Origin: Henriciella mobilis
Lineage (GTDB): Bacteria > Pseudomonadota > Alphaproteobacteria > Caulobacterales > Hyphomonadaceae
Length of the DNA stretch: 64,000 nt
Direction: 5' to 3'
Assembly: GCF_003576315.1 (NCBI RefSeq)
Contig: NZ_QWFZ01000006.1
Coordinates: 124,001 to 188,000, forward strand
A program made the translations under genes and the position numbers. The stretch's first letter is position 1; each line of letters opens with the position of its first letter. The notes below the pieces were generated by a model, which was not told the DNA's origin, did not search any database, and saw only the letters and a program-made list of their open reading frames with translations. Positions 37,729-47,516 of this stretch are shown piece by piece.

Positions 37729-38112
37729 TCAGTCCTCTTTTGGATTGCCGATGGGCGTCATGAAACTCAGTTCGTGGCCGTCCGGGTCCTTGAGGTGGAA
37801 GTAGCGCTCCATCCATGGCGCATCGCGCGGGGTGAAATCGGTCTCGATTCCGGCCTCCGTAATGGCGGCATGGAAGGCGTCGACGTCAGCCACTTCGAAA
37901 ATGGCGCGGCCCCAGAATCCGGGCGGTGCATGGCCGGTTTCGGTGGTCAGGTTCAGCGCGGTCGGGCCGGCCCAGAGCGTCGAGAAACTGGCTTCCGGCC
38001 CGCCATAATCGAGCCGGAAGCCAAGCGTCTGGTAGAACGCGACAGCCCGGGCCATGTCGCGCGTCGACAGGGTCAAAGCGCTGATGCCGCGATGGACTTC
38101 AGACGAGGTCAT
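37729..38112 (-). CDS. VOC-superfamily (glyoxalase-like) protein
   Basis: 127 residues from the ATG at 38112. Paired beta-alpha-beta-beta-beta modules: RGISALTLSTRDMARAVAFYQTLGFRLDY and GRAIFEVADVDAFHAAITEAG, ending FHLKDPDGHELSF, with the metal-ligand Glu near the end. The fold is shared by glyoxalase I, dioxygenases and antibiotic-binding proteins; substrate not inferable. Probably co-transcribed with the upstream Sel1-like gene and the downstream Gmad2 gene. Confidence 0.85.
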   Translation of the reverse strand: MTSSEVHRGISALTLSTRDMARAVAFYQTLGFRLDYGGPEASFSTLWAGPTALNLTTETGHAPPGFWGRAIFEVADVDAFHAAITEAGIETDFTPRDAPWMERYFHLKDPDGHELSFMTPIGNPKED

Positions 38113-38117
38113 CGGGG

Positions 38118-38714
38118 CTAAAGCCCCCGGCGGTCCGGGAAACCGTAACCGCGGGCGCGTTCGCAAGCCCAGGTGTCGCCATCGGCACAGGCCTGCTGGA
38201 TCAGCTGCTTGCCTTCATCGCGGCGCATGTCGCCACCCTGTCCGCGATACAGCATCGACCCATAGCCTGCGCAGCCGCGAGCGTGATCGAGGTCGCAGGC
38301 CTGCTTGTACAGCTTGCGGGCATAAGGCAGGTCTTCATTGCCATCGAGGCCCTTGAAGCTCGTATAGGCCTGCTGCATGCAGCTGTCGGCATCGCGGCCC
38401 TCGAAACAGGCCCGGTCATAAAGGGCCTGGGCAGCGTCATAATCCTGTTGGGCGCCAAGGCCCTTGCGATCCAGGTCGGCCAGCTTGCGGCAGTTGCGCG
38501 CCCAGACGGCGGTCTGGCGGCTCTCGTCTTCGCACGCGGCCTTGTAGCGTTCGCGGGCATCGTCATACCAGCCTCGCTTGACCGCCCTGTCGGCATAGAG
38601 CTCGTCGGCATCCGGGCTGGCAACCTGTTCACGCCCGAACTGGGCAGACGCGGCTGGGGCCAGCGAGATCGCGGCAATGACCGTCAACAGGAGGATGAGA
38701 AGTCGTGGGGTCAT
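38118..38714 (-). CDS. secreted Sel1-like repeat protein
   Basis: 198 residues from the ATG at 38714. Signal peptide about 1-23 (LLILLLTVIAAISLAPAASA). Then Sel1/Hcp-like helical repeats in which cysteines recur at regular spacing (ACEDESRQTAVWARNC, ACFEGRDADSC, ACDLDHARGC, ACADGDTWAC), each pair one repeat apart, as in Helicobacter cysteine-rich proteins. Such repeats mediate protein contacts; partners unknown. First of a three-gene minus-strand set with VOC and Gmad2 genes. Confidence 0.82.
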   Translation of the reverse strand: MTPRLLILLLTVIAAISLAPAASAQFGREQVASPDADELYADRAVKRGWYDDARERYKAACEDESRQTAVWARNCRKLADLDRKGLGAQQDYDAAQALYDRACFEGRDADSCMQQAYTSFKGLDGNEDLPYARKLYKQACDLDHARGCAGYGSMLYRGQGGDMRRDEGKQLIQQACADGDTWACERARGYGFPDRRGL

Positions 38715-38899
38715 GTTTTGTCTCCGCATAATGCAACACAATAACACATAAAAATGAGGCTGCATTCTGACGAGACGCATGGAAAGGCTGCATGTTCAGC
38801 GACGCAAAACTTTTTCCGCCATGGCTGACACGTTGCGGAAAATGCGCAACAAGAGGCCGCAGAATGCGTCAGGACGCATCGAGAATGCAGGAGGATTCC

Positions 38900-39727
38900 A
38901 TGAAGACGTTCGATTGGCTTGCGGCTGGAACAGCTGCGTTGCTGCTGACGGCCTGTGCCAACCAGAAGACAGAAGGCCTGCCGCCTGCTGTCGCGCCGCC
39001 GCCGCCGATAGCCGCCGTGAGCGGGGCCGATATGGCCGCGATCGACGCCGCCATTGCCAGTCCCGACCGGCCGGAGACGGATGTCGAGCGCGACGAGATG
39101 CGCAAGCCGGCCGAAGTGATCGAATTCATGGCACTGCAACCCGGCGAGACCGTCCTCGAAATGGAAGCGGGTGGCGGCTATTTCACGGAAATCCTGTCCG
39201 GCTACCTCGGCGCCGACGGCAAGCTCTACATGCAGAATCCGGCCGCTTTTGACACCTTCCTCGGCGATTCCGCGACCATGCGCGCCGACCGGCTTTCGAA
39301 TGTCGAATACATGAAGTCGGATTTCGACGAGCTGCCGCTGGACGATGGCGCCGTTGATGTCGTGACCTGGTTCCAGGGGCCGCATGAGCTCTGGTACACG
39401 CCCGAAAGCGGCGAGGCTCTGGTCGGCAATATCGATGCGACCTTCCCGGAAATCCTGCGCGTGCTGAAGCCGGGCGGAAGTTTTGTCGTTCTCGATCACC
39501 GTGCCTCGGCCGGGACGCCTGCGACTTCCGGCGGCGACACGCACCGGATCGACCCGCAGGTCGTCAAGGATATGGCCGAGGAGGCTGGTTTCGTGTTTGT
39601 GGCCGAAAGCGATCTCTTCGTGAACCCGGCCGATGACCTCGACGCCAACGTCTTCGACCCCAAGGTGCGCGGCATGACCGACCAGTTCCTGCTGAAGTTC
39701 GAGAAGCCGGAAGCGGCGCCGGAATAA
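38900..39727 (+). CDS. lipoprotein-like class I SAM methyltransferase
   Basis: 275 residues from the ATG at 38900 (GGAGGA upstream). The N-terminus is a lipoprotein signal, with the lipobox LLTACANQ and the likely modified Cys at about 19, then a Pro-rich linker. The rest is a Rossmann methyltransferase: motif I VLEMEAGGGYFTEILSGYLG, a motif II/III-like DELPLDDGAVDVVTWF, and RVLKPGGSFVVLDH. A secreted SAM-dependent enzyme is odd because SAM is cytoplasmic; similar secreted proteins are known but their role is unclear. Confidence 0.82.
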   Translation: MKTFDWLAAGTAALLLTACANQKTEGLPPAVAPPPPIAAVSGADMAAIDAAIASPDRPETDVERDEMRKPAEVIEFMALQPGETVLEMEAGGGYFTEILSGYLGADGKLYMQNPAAFDTFLGDSATMRADRLSNVEYMKSDFDELPLDDGAVDVVTWFQGPHELWYTPESGEALVGNIDATFPEILRVLKPGGSFVVLDHRASAGTPATSGGDTHRIDPQVVKDMAEEAGFVFVAESDLFVNPADDLDANVFDPKVRGMTDQFLLKFEKPEAAPE

Positions 39728-39806
39728 CACACGCCCGGCCCTACCGGCAGCGGCAAGTGACCGTCTCCGCTTGACGGCCCATGCGCGCTGGAGGAGACGA
39801 ACGGCG

Positions 39807-40550
39807 ATGAATACACCGGTCGAACAGATCCCTGCCACGCGGTCACGCAAGGCGCTCTGGCTCGGTCTCGCCTTTGGCGGGGCCGTCATCGCCCTGTTCA
39901 TCCTCGGCAAGACCGGAGTGATCGGCTCGCTGGAAGCATTCATCGCCGAGATGCAGCAGCTGGCAGATACGCCCTGGGCGCTGCCGGCTGTGATTGCGCT
40001 CTTTGTCGGCGCGGCTTTCATCGGCATGCCGCAATTCGGACTGATCGGCGCAGCCGTTGTCGCGTTCGGGCCCGTCCATGGCGCGCTGTACTCATGGATT
40101 GCGACGCTGGCATCCGGCACGGTCACCTTTTGGTTGGGCCGGTTCAGCGGACAGGCGGCTGTGGCGCGGTTCTCTGGCGACCGGGCGAAGCGGTTTACCC
40201 AGTTCGTCAGCCGGAATGCCTTTGCGGCCAGCGCCATCGTGCGAAACGTGCCCACCGGCCCGTTCCTGATCGTGAACATGGCGTTCGGCGCCGTGCGGGC
40301 CAATTTCCTCGGTTACCTCGCGGGCATGGCGGTGGGGATCATTCCGAAGATCCTGCTCGTGACATTTGCCGGCCAGAGCTTGATGGCGGCCATGCGCGGT
40401 TCTCCGCTGATCGCAGCGGCCCTCGCCCTTGCGGCGGTGGCGGTTTTTGGCGGGCTTTGGCTGTATGCGCGCCGGCGGCGCCAGAATGGGAATTTTATTG
40501 CTGCAACGCAGTCCGAACCGGTTGACAGCGGCGCGGAGAAGACTGATTAG
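39807..40550 (+). CDS. TVP38/TMEM64-family membrane protein
   Basis: 247 residues from the ATG at 39807 (GGAGGAG upstream). Five to six membrane helices; VTT/SNARE-associated Golgi core: MPQFGLIGAAVVAFGPVHGA, TVTFWLGRFSGQAAVARF, IVRNVPTGPFLIVNMAFGA and GYLAGMAVGIIPKILLVTFA. The family includes DedA-like lipid scramblase/transporter relatives. Its stop is 7 bases before the leuA leader peptide, so leuA may be transcribed from within or after this gene. Confidence 0.85.
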   Translation: MNTPVEQIPATRSRKALWLGLAFGGAVIALFILGKTGVIGSLEAFIAEMQQLADTPWALPAVIALFVGAAFIGMPQFGLIGAAVVAFGPVHGALYSWIATLASGTVTFWLGRFSGQAAVARFSGDRAKRFTQFVSRNAFAASAIVRNVPTGPFLIVNMAFGAVRANFLGYLAGMAVGIIPKILLVTFAGQSLMAAMRGSPLIAAALALAAVAVFGGLWLYARRRRQNGNFIAATQSEPVDSGAEKTD

Positions 40551-40557
40551 TCCCCTT

Positions 40558-40635
40558 ATGCGCAAGAACTTGCCCCTCATCAGGCTAACAAGCCTTCTGC
40601 TTACCGGCCCCTGGCCGGTTGCCGCCGGAGATTGA
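40558..40635 (+). CDS. leucine-rich leader peptide of leuA
   Basis: A 25-codon frame (ATG 40558, TGA 40633) reads MRKNLPLIRLTSLLLTGPWP-VAAGD. Six of its first 15 residues are leucine, using mixed codons including CTA and TTG that are rare at this G+C. It sits 80 bases before leuA, where a leucine-sensing attenuator is expected. The ribosome site is weak (GGAG 22 bases upstream), which lowers confidence. Confidence 0.55.
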   Translation: MRKNLPLIRLTSLLLTGPWPVAAGD

Positions 40636-40656
40636 TGTCCGGCGCCTGGCCAGGGG
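40603..40656 (+). promoter_or_regulatory. mutually exclusive hairpins in the leuA leader
   Basis: ACCGGCC-CCT-GGCCGGT (40603-40619) forms one perfect hairpin; its CCCCTGGCC (40608-40616) can instead pair with GGCCAGGGG (40648-40656), and GCCGCCGGA can pair with TCCGGCGCC between. Competing structures overlapping the end of the leader peptide are typical for attenuation, but no U-run terminator follows. Confidence 0.5.
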
Positions 40657-40714
40657 AACCCATCAAGCCACGTACTCACGTACCCGTTCAAAGCGTTTCC
40701 AACAGGCCAGACCG

Positions 40715-42247
40715 ATGAGTGATAAAGACCGGATCCTGATTTTCGATACAACCATGCGCGATGGCGAGCAGTCGCCCGGCGCGTCCATGACCCACAAGGA
40801 AAAGCTCGACCTCGCCGAAATTCTCGAGGCGATGGGCGTCGACATTATAGAGGCCGGCTTTCCGAACTCCTCACAGGGTGATTTCGAGGCTGTCAGCGAG
40901 ATTGCGCGGCGCTCGAAGTCGGCCACGATCTGCGGTCTCTCCCGTGCGACGGAAAAGGATATCCAGCGGTGCGGCGATGCCGTGCGCCATGCCGCGCGTC
41001 CGCGTATCCATACCTTCATTTCGACCAGCCCGGTCCACATGAAGCACAAGCTCCAGATGGGCCCGAATGCCGTCCTCGAAGCAGTCGGCCATTCGGTCTC
41101 CTTTGCCCGCAACCTTGTCGATGATGTCGAATGGTCGCCCGAGGATGCCACGCGCACCGAATTCGACTTTCTGTGCAAGTGCATCGACGCTGCCATCACA
41201 TCAGGCGCGACGACGATCAACGTGCCTGACACGGTCGGCTACATGCACCCGGAAGAGTATGGTGCCCTGATCCGCAGCCTGCGTGAAACGATCCCGAATT
41301 CCGACAAGGTCATCTGGTCGACCCACTGCCACAATGACCTTGGCCTGGCTGTCGCCAACTCGATTGCCGGGGCGCAGAATGGCGCGCGCCAGATCGAGTG
41401 CACGATCAACGGCCTTGGCGAACGGGCCGGCAATGCTGCGCTCGAGGAAGTCGTCATGGCGTTCAAGGTGCGCGGCGACTCGTTGCCCTTCGAGACCGGC
41501 ATCGACACGACGCGCCTGGCCCGGGCCAGCCAGATGGTCAGCCGCATCACCGGTTTCCCGGTCCAGTACAACAAGGCCATCGTCGGCAAGAACGCCTTCG
41601 CCCATGAAAGCGGCATCCACCAGGATGGCATGCTGAAGAATACCGAGACCTACGAGATCATGAAGCCGGAAGATGTCGGCGTCTCGAAGTCCTCGCTGGT
41701 CATGGGCAAGCTGTCGGGCCGCAATGCCTTCCGCGACAAGCTGAAGATGCTGGGCTATGAGCTCGACCCCGATTCGCTGAATGAGGCTTTCCGCCGGTTC
41801 AAGGACCTTGCCGACAAGAAGAAACACGTCTTCGACGACGATATCCTGGCCCTGGTTGATGACCAGCTCTCGGCTATGGGTGAGCGAGTTGCTTTCCGCA
41901 GCCTGCGTGTGATCGCTGGCTCCGAAGGCCCGCAGACCGCGGATCTCAAGGTGCTGGTCGACGGCGAGGAAAAAACCGCCAGCTGCCAGGGCAACGGCCC
42001 GGTGGATGCTGTCTTCAACGCCATCCGCGCGATTGTGGATCACAAGGCCAAGCTCGATCTGTTCCAGGTTCACGCCGTGACCGGCGGTACCGATGCGCAG
42101 GCGGAAGTCAGCGTCCGGCTGAATGGCGAGGGCGTGATGGCTGTCGGGCGGGCCTCCGATCCCGATACGCTGGTCGCCAGCGCCAAGGCCTATATCCACG
42201 CGCTGAACAAGCTTGAAGCGCGCCGGCTGAAGCGGCTCGCCGCCTGA
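40715..42247 (+). CDS. leuA: 2-isopropylmalate synthase
   Basis: 510 residues from the ATG at 40715. Condenses acetyl-CoA with 2-oxoisovalerate, first committed step of leucine synthesis. DRILIFDTTMRDGEQSPGAS (metal and substrate), TINVPDTVGYMHPEEYGALI, HCHNDLGLAVANSIAGA and NGLGERAGNAALEEV. C-terminal LeuA regulatory domain (about 375-505) binds leucine for feedback inhibition. A leucine-rich leader upstream suggests attenuation. 2-Oxoisovalerate comes from the ilv operon. Confidence 0.97.
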   Translation: MSDKDRILIFDTTMRDGEQSPGASMTHKEKLDLAEILEAMGVDIIEAGFPNSSQGDFEAVSEIARRSKSATICGLSRATEKDIQRCGDAVRHAARPRIHTFISTSPVHMKHKLQMGPNAVLEAVGHSVSFARNLVDDVEWSPEDATRTEFDFLCKCIDAAITSGATTINVPDTVGYMHPEEYGALIRSLRETIPNSDKVIWSTHCHNDLGLAVANSIAGAQNGARQIECTINGLGERAGNAALEEVVMAFKVRGDSLPFETGIDTTRLARASQMVSRITGFPVQYNKAIVGKNAFAHESGIHQDGMLKNTETYEIMKPEDVGVSKSSLVMGKLSGRNAFRDKLKMLGYELDPDSLNEAFRRFKDLADKKKHVFDDDILALVDDQLSAMGERVAFRSLRVIAGSEGPQTADLKVLVDGEEKTASCQGNGPVDAVFNAIRAIVDHKAKLDLFQVHAVTGGTDAQAEVSVRLNGEGVMAVGRASDPDTLVASAKAYIHALNKLEARRLKRLAA

Positions 42248-42378
42248 CAGCGCGGGCCGTCCGGTTCGCAATGCGGGGCTGATGGCTCATATCAGAGTGA
42301 CGAACAGTGAATATGGCGCGGGGTGATGCATGTCCCCCGTGCCTCAGGCCTTTTGCTGGCTTGAAGAAAGGATTTGAA

Positions 42379-42732
42379 ATGACCCCACTTCGTATCACCG
42401 CCTTCGCGACGCTGCTTGCAATGTCGGCTGCGTGTGCCAGCGCGCCGGAGCCGGTCGTGCCGGCCGATCCCGTCGAGCGCGCCGAACTCAAGGTGAACGA
42501 ATTGGAGGCGCGCCTGATGAAGGCGGAGAAAGACCTCGTTGCCGCACGCAAGGACGTCGATGAAGCGCGCGAGCGCGTGAAGAAGGCAGAGAACCGCCTG
42601 GCTGAGGCCAAGGGCGACGTCACCAAGGCGGAGACGAAAGTCCAGCAGGCGAAGAAGGCACTCGACAAGGCGCGGGTCGATCTGGATGACGAACTGCGCA
42701 AAACCGGCGTGACAGGATCCGCCGACAATTAG
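42379..42732 (+). CDS. small coiled-coil lipoprotein
   Basis: 117 residues from the ATG at 42379 (AAAGGA upstream). Lipobox MSAACAS at about 17-23. The remainder is one long charged helix with heptad pattern (KVNELEARLMKAEKDLVAAR and on, regularly KxAE, DEARERVKKAENR), i.e. a coiled coil. The general plan resembles Lpp-like murein lipoproteins but no family is recognised. The downstream 275 bases up to mreB hold a GC-rich CCCG/CGGG hairpin, an AAGGAACG/CGTTCCTT repeat and the likely mreB promoter. Confidence 0.65.
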   Translation: MTPLRITAFATLLAMSAACASAPEPVVPADPVERAELKVNELEARLMKAEKDLVAARKDVDEARERVKKAENRLAEAKGDVTKAETKVQQAKKALDKARVDLDDELRKTGVTGSADN

Positions 42733-42807
42733 GGCCCGCGGCCGGGCAATCTCTTTACGAAGCGTGAAAACACCCGAATCAGGGAAAACGTTTCGTTTGC
42801 GAAATGA

Positions 42808-44049
<1,242 letters not shown>

Positions 44050-44136
44050 CACCGCAGCCTGACTGAAATGGCAGTTGCGGAAACAGGCGGTTCACCTCAA
44101 TCTTAGGAGAGTGGTCGGAGGCCAGAAGGGACGTCC

Positions 44137-45030
44137 ATGGCCCGTATGCGAGGAAAACGACTGAAGGGGCGCCCTCTGCGGCGCTACGCCCTTTTTGTTG
44201 CCCTCGCCGGCCTGTTCGGCATCCTGCTGCTGCAGACCTCTCCGCGACTCAGATCCATGATCGATCCGGCCCGCACCGTTGCGGCCGACCAGCTGGCAAG
44301 CTCTGCCCGGCCGGGCCTCTGGGACAGGATTACCGGCACATCGGCCCGTGAGGCGCGGATCCGCGAACTCGAAGCCGAGGTGCGAGAGCTCACCCGCTAC
44401 CGTCAGGTCGCGATTTCGATGGCAGCCCGCCTCGAAGCCTATGAGGACATGCTCAACATCATGGGCGAGCCGCCCGTGCGCGGCGTGACGGCGCGCATCA
44501 CCTCGGAAACAAACGGTCCCTTCCGCGAAGCCATCCTCGTCAATGCCGGCGCGATGCAGGGCGTGGAAGAGGGCGCTTATGCAGAGAATGAGGGCGGCCT
44601 GGTCGGCCGCGTCGTGCAGCTCGGCGAACGCTCGGCCCGCGTCCTGCTGGTGACGGACTTCAACTCCCGGGTTCCGGTCATGGGTGAGGCGAGTGGCATG
44701 CGCGCCATCCTCTATGGTGACCGTGACGATCTCGGCTCGCTGACGGACCTGCCGGAAAAGGGTGACTTCATCCTCGGCGAGCGGGTCCTGACCTCTGGTG
44801 AGGGCGGCATTTTCCCGCGTGGGATCGTGGTGGGCGAAGTGGTCCGCCGCGGCGGCGACCAGCGCGTCATCTTCAGCATGAACCGCGCGCCCGGCGGGTT
44901 CGTCCGTCTTATGCCGTCGATGAAAATTCCCCGGCCGGAAGACTTCCCCGTGGAAGAACCGGCTGACGAGACCGAAACGGCCGCTTCGGATGAGACTGAA
45001 AGTGGCGCGAGCAATCCGGGAGCGCCGTAG
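44137..45030 (+). CDS. mreC: rod-shape protein MreC
   Basis: 297 residues. Short basic cytoplasmic end, one membrane helix (about 12-33), a coiled coil (EARIRELEAEVRELTRYRQV) and the periplasmic beta domain (RGVTARITSE, GAMQGVEEGAYAENEGGLVGRV, FILGERVLTSGEGGIFPRG). Links MreB to PBP2. The acidic C-terminus (DETETAASDETE) is extra to the conserved core. The following mreD starts with no gap. Confidence 0.95.
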   Translation: MARMRGKRLKGRPLRRYALFVALAGLFGILLLQTSPRLRSMIDPARTVAADQLASSARPGLWDRITGTSAREARIRELEAEVRELTRYRQVAISMAARLEAYEDMLNIMGEPPVRGVTARITSETNGPFREAILVNAGAMQGVEEGAYAENEGGLVGRVVQLGERSARVLLVTDFNSRVPVMGEASGMRAILYGDRDDLGSLTDLPEKGDFILGERVLTSGEGGIFPRGIVVGEVVRRGGDQRVIFSMNRAPGGFVRLMPSMKIPRPEDFPVEEPADETETAASDETESGASNPGAP

Positions 45031-45597
45031 GTGGCCAAGACGCGTAACGCCCCTGACAGCCGTTTCGCCGGGGTTGGCCGGCTCTGGCGGGAAGCCGGAC
45101 CGACGACGCGCCTGTCGGTCGGGACCCTGCTTGTGCTGGCCATCGGCCTGATCGGCCTGACTCCCAAGAGCGTCTTCGGCACCGAACTGACCTGGCCTTA
45201 TGCCGCGCTTGTAGCGGCTTTCGGCTGGGGCCGTAGCGGGCTTGCTTTCCGCCCTATGATCATTCTCGTCATCGTCGGCTTCGCACAGGATGTCAGTGCT
45301 TATGCGCCGCTTGGCTGCTTCGGTTTCATCAACCTGACGACCTTCGGGCTCAGCGCACTGGTGCACCGTTCCTTTGACAGGGAGCGCTCGCCCGTCATCA
45401 CCACGCTGTCGCCGATCGTGATTTATGCCATCGGGTTTGCGCAGGTCTGGCTGTTTGCCAGCTTCAACAGCAATCACATCGTCCAGATCGCGCCGATCAT
45501 GCAGACCTTTGTCATAACCTATATCCTTCATATCATCATCGCGCCGGTCTTCGATCTCGGCCGCCGCGCGAGTCCAATTCCGGGGAGCAGGGCATGA
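45031..45597 (+). CDS. mreD: rod-shape membrane protein MreD
   Basis: 188 residues from GTG 45031, directly after the mreC stop. About five membrane helices with little sequence conservation, as usual; the identity rests on these, the segments GFAQDVSAYAPLGCFGFINL and position between mreC and mrdA. It helps activate the elongasome. Overlaps mrdA by 4 bases (ATGA). Confidence 0.9.
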   Translation: MAKTRNAPDSRFAGVGRLWREAGPTTRLSVGTLLVLAIGLIGLTPKSVFGTELTWPYAALVAAFGWGRSGLAFRPMIILVIVGFAQDVSAYAPLGCFGFINLTTFGLSALVHRSFDRERSPVITTLSPIVIYAIGFAQVWLFASFNSNHIVQIAPIMQTFVITYILHIIIAPVFDLGRRASPIPGSRA

Positions 45598-47516
45598 GCC
45601 TCCCGTCAGAACACGATACCGATGTCCGCCTCAGCCGGCGGATCGTCACCGCAGGTGTTGCCGGCGGCGTGCTGTTCTCCGGCCTGATTGCACGGCTGGC
45701 GCAGCTGCAGCTTCTGGAGGGCCAGAAATACCAGAAGATTGCCGATGAGAACGGCGTCAAGCTGGAGCTGGCCCCGCCGCTGCGTGGCAATATCGTCGAC
45801 CGGTTCGGCCAGCCGCTGGCCTCACACCGGCAAGCCGGGCGCGTATCCATCGTCCGCGAGCAGACCCCCGATCTCGACGCTTCGCTGCGTGAGGTGGCCC
45901 GTCATATCGACCTGCCGCCCGAGCAGCAGGCCCGCATCGCCCGTCAGGCGCGCCAGCAGGCCTCCTTCCAGTCGACCATCGTCAAGAATGAGCTGTCCTA
46001 TGAGGACTTCGCGCGCATGTCGTTGCTGGCAGCCGAGATCCCCGGTGTCCAGGTCGATATGGCAACGACGCGGTCCTATCCGCGCGGGCGCGATCTCGCG
46101 CATGTGCTGGGTTATGTCGCCAAGGCGAGCGCCGATGATCTGTCGCGGCTGACAGAGGGGGCAACGCCGGAGGAAGCGGAGCTCCTGCGCAAGCTTTTCC
46201 GCCACCCGGACATGCGGACCGGGCGTTCCGGCGTCGAGCGCTATGCCGAGGAGTGGCTGCGCGGCGAACCGGGCTTCCGCCGGCTGGAGACCAATGCGGC
46301 GGGCCGGGTTATCCGCGAACTCGACAGTGATGATCTCGCGCCCACGCCGGGCAAGGATATCGGCCTGACCATCGATGCCGAACTCCAGCGCGCAGCGATC
46401 GAACGCTTCGGCGATGAGAGCGGCGCGGCTGTCGTGCTCGACATCGAGACCGGTGCCATTCTCGCCTTCGTCTCGACGCCGGCCTTCGATCCGAACGATT
46501 TCGTGAACGGCATCTCGCACGCCGACTATAATGCCCTGCGCGAGAATGACCGCTCGCCGCTCTACCACAAGGCCTATGACGGCACCTATCCGCCGGGCTC
46601 GACCTTCAAGATGGTGGTGGCAACCGCAGCGCTCGAAGCCGGGATCAATCCGGAGATGCGGGTGCACTGCAACCGCTACTACCATTTCGGCAACCGCACC
46701 TGGCACTGCTGGAAGAAGGGCGGGCATGGCTCGGTCAACATGCACTGGGCGATCAAGGGCTCCTGCGACGTCTATTTCTACGAAATCGCGCGCCGCGTTG
46801 GCGTGGAGCACCTCGCTGACGTGTCCAAGCGGTTCGGCTTCGGCCAGACCTGGGAACTGGGCATGACAGGCGGGCGCTCGGGCACGGTGCCGAATGATGA
46901 GTGGAAACGCCGCGCGCTTGACGAGCCCTGGTATGAAGGCGAGACGCTGAACTACGGCATCGGCCAGGGTTACCTTTCCACAAGCCCGCTGCAGCTGGCG
47001 CTGATGTCGGCCCGGATCGCCGCGCGCGGCCGGCTGATCGAGCCTTACATCATTGGCGAGGGGCCACGCCCCGACAAGCCGATCCCTGACGCCGCCCCGC
47101 TGGACCCGGAGATGATGGACCGGATGAAGGCCGGCATGTACGGCGTGACATCCGAAGCGGGCGGGACGGCCTGGAGTTCCGGCGACCTCGGCCTGGGCGG
47201 TCCGCGCCTTGCTGGCAAGACCGGGACGGCCCAGGTGCGCCGCATCACCGAGGAAGAGCGCCGTACCGGCGTGCTCAAGGGCGACCAGATCGCGCGCAAG
47301 CTGCGCGACCATGCCCTGTTTGTCTGCTACGCCCCGGCCGATGATCCGAAATATGCCGCCGCCGTCGTGGTCGAGCACGGCGAAGGCGGCTCGAGTGCGG
47401 CAGCACCGGTCGCGCGCGATATCATGGCGACGGCCATCCGCCGCGACTCCCGCCGGGCCGCCCGCTGGCAGACGGCCAGCGCGCCATCCATCATTACCAG
47501 CCGGGGGAACCAGTAG
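45594..47516 (+). CDS. mrdA: penicillin-binding protein 2
   Basis: 640 residues. Inner-membrane anchored transpeptidase of lateral wall growth. N-terminal helix (about 18-36), dimerisation region with PPLRGNIVDRFGQPLASHRQ, catalytic SxxK in YPPGSTFKMVVATA near residue 340, second motif SCDVYFYE, and KTGTAQ near 541. Works with RodA, whose GTG start overlaps its stop by one base. The 640-residue length is normal. Confidence 0.97.
   Translation: MSLPSEHDTDVRLSRRIVTAGVAGGVLFSGLIARLAQLQLLEGQKYQKIADENGVKLELAPPLRGNIVDRFGQPLASHRQAGRVSIVREQTPDLDASLREVARHIDLPPEQQARIARQARQQASFQSTIVKNELSYEDFARMSLLAAEIPGVQVDMATTRSYPRGRDLAHVLGYVAKASADDLSRLTEGATPEEAELLRKLFRHPDMRTGRSGVERYAEEWLRGEPGFRRLETNAAGRVIRELDSDDLAPTPGKDIGLTIDAELQRAAIERFGDESGAAVVLDIETGAILAFVSTPAFDPNDFVNGISHADYNALRENDRSPLYHKAYDGTYPPGSTFKMVVATAALEAGINPEMRVHCNRYYHFGNRTWHCWKKGGHGSVNMHWAIKGSCDVYFYEIARRVGVEHLADVSKRFGFGQTWELGMTGGRSGTVPNDEWKRRALDEPWYEGETLNYGIGQGYLSTSPLQLALMSARIAARGRLIEPYIIGEGPRPDKPIPDAAPLDPEMMDRMKAGMYGVTSEAGGTAWSSGDLGLGGPRLAGKTGTAQVRRITEEERRTGVLKGDQIARKLRDHALFVCYAPADDPKYAAAVVVEHGEGGSSAAAPVARDIMATAIRRDSRRAARWQTASAPSIITSRGNQ

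Noticed and set aside
44092-45531. 479-codon antisense frame over mreC-mreD
   Set aside because: Complementary shadow with biased composition; plus strand carries the conserved mre genes.
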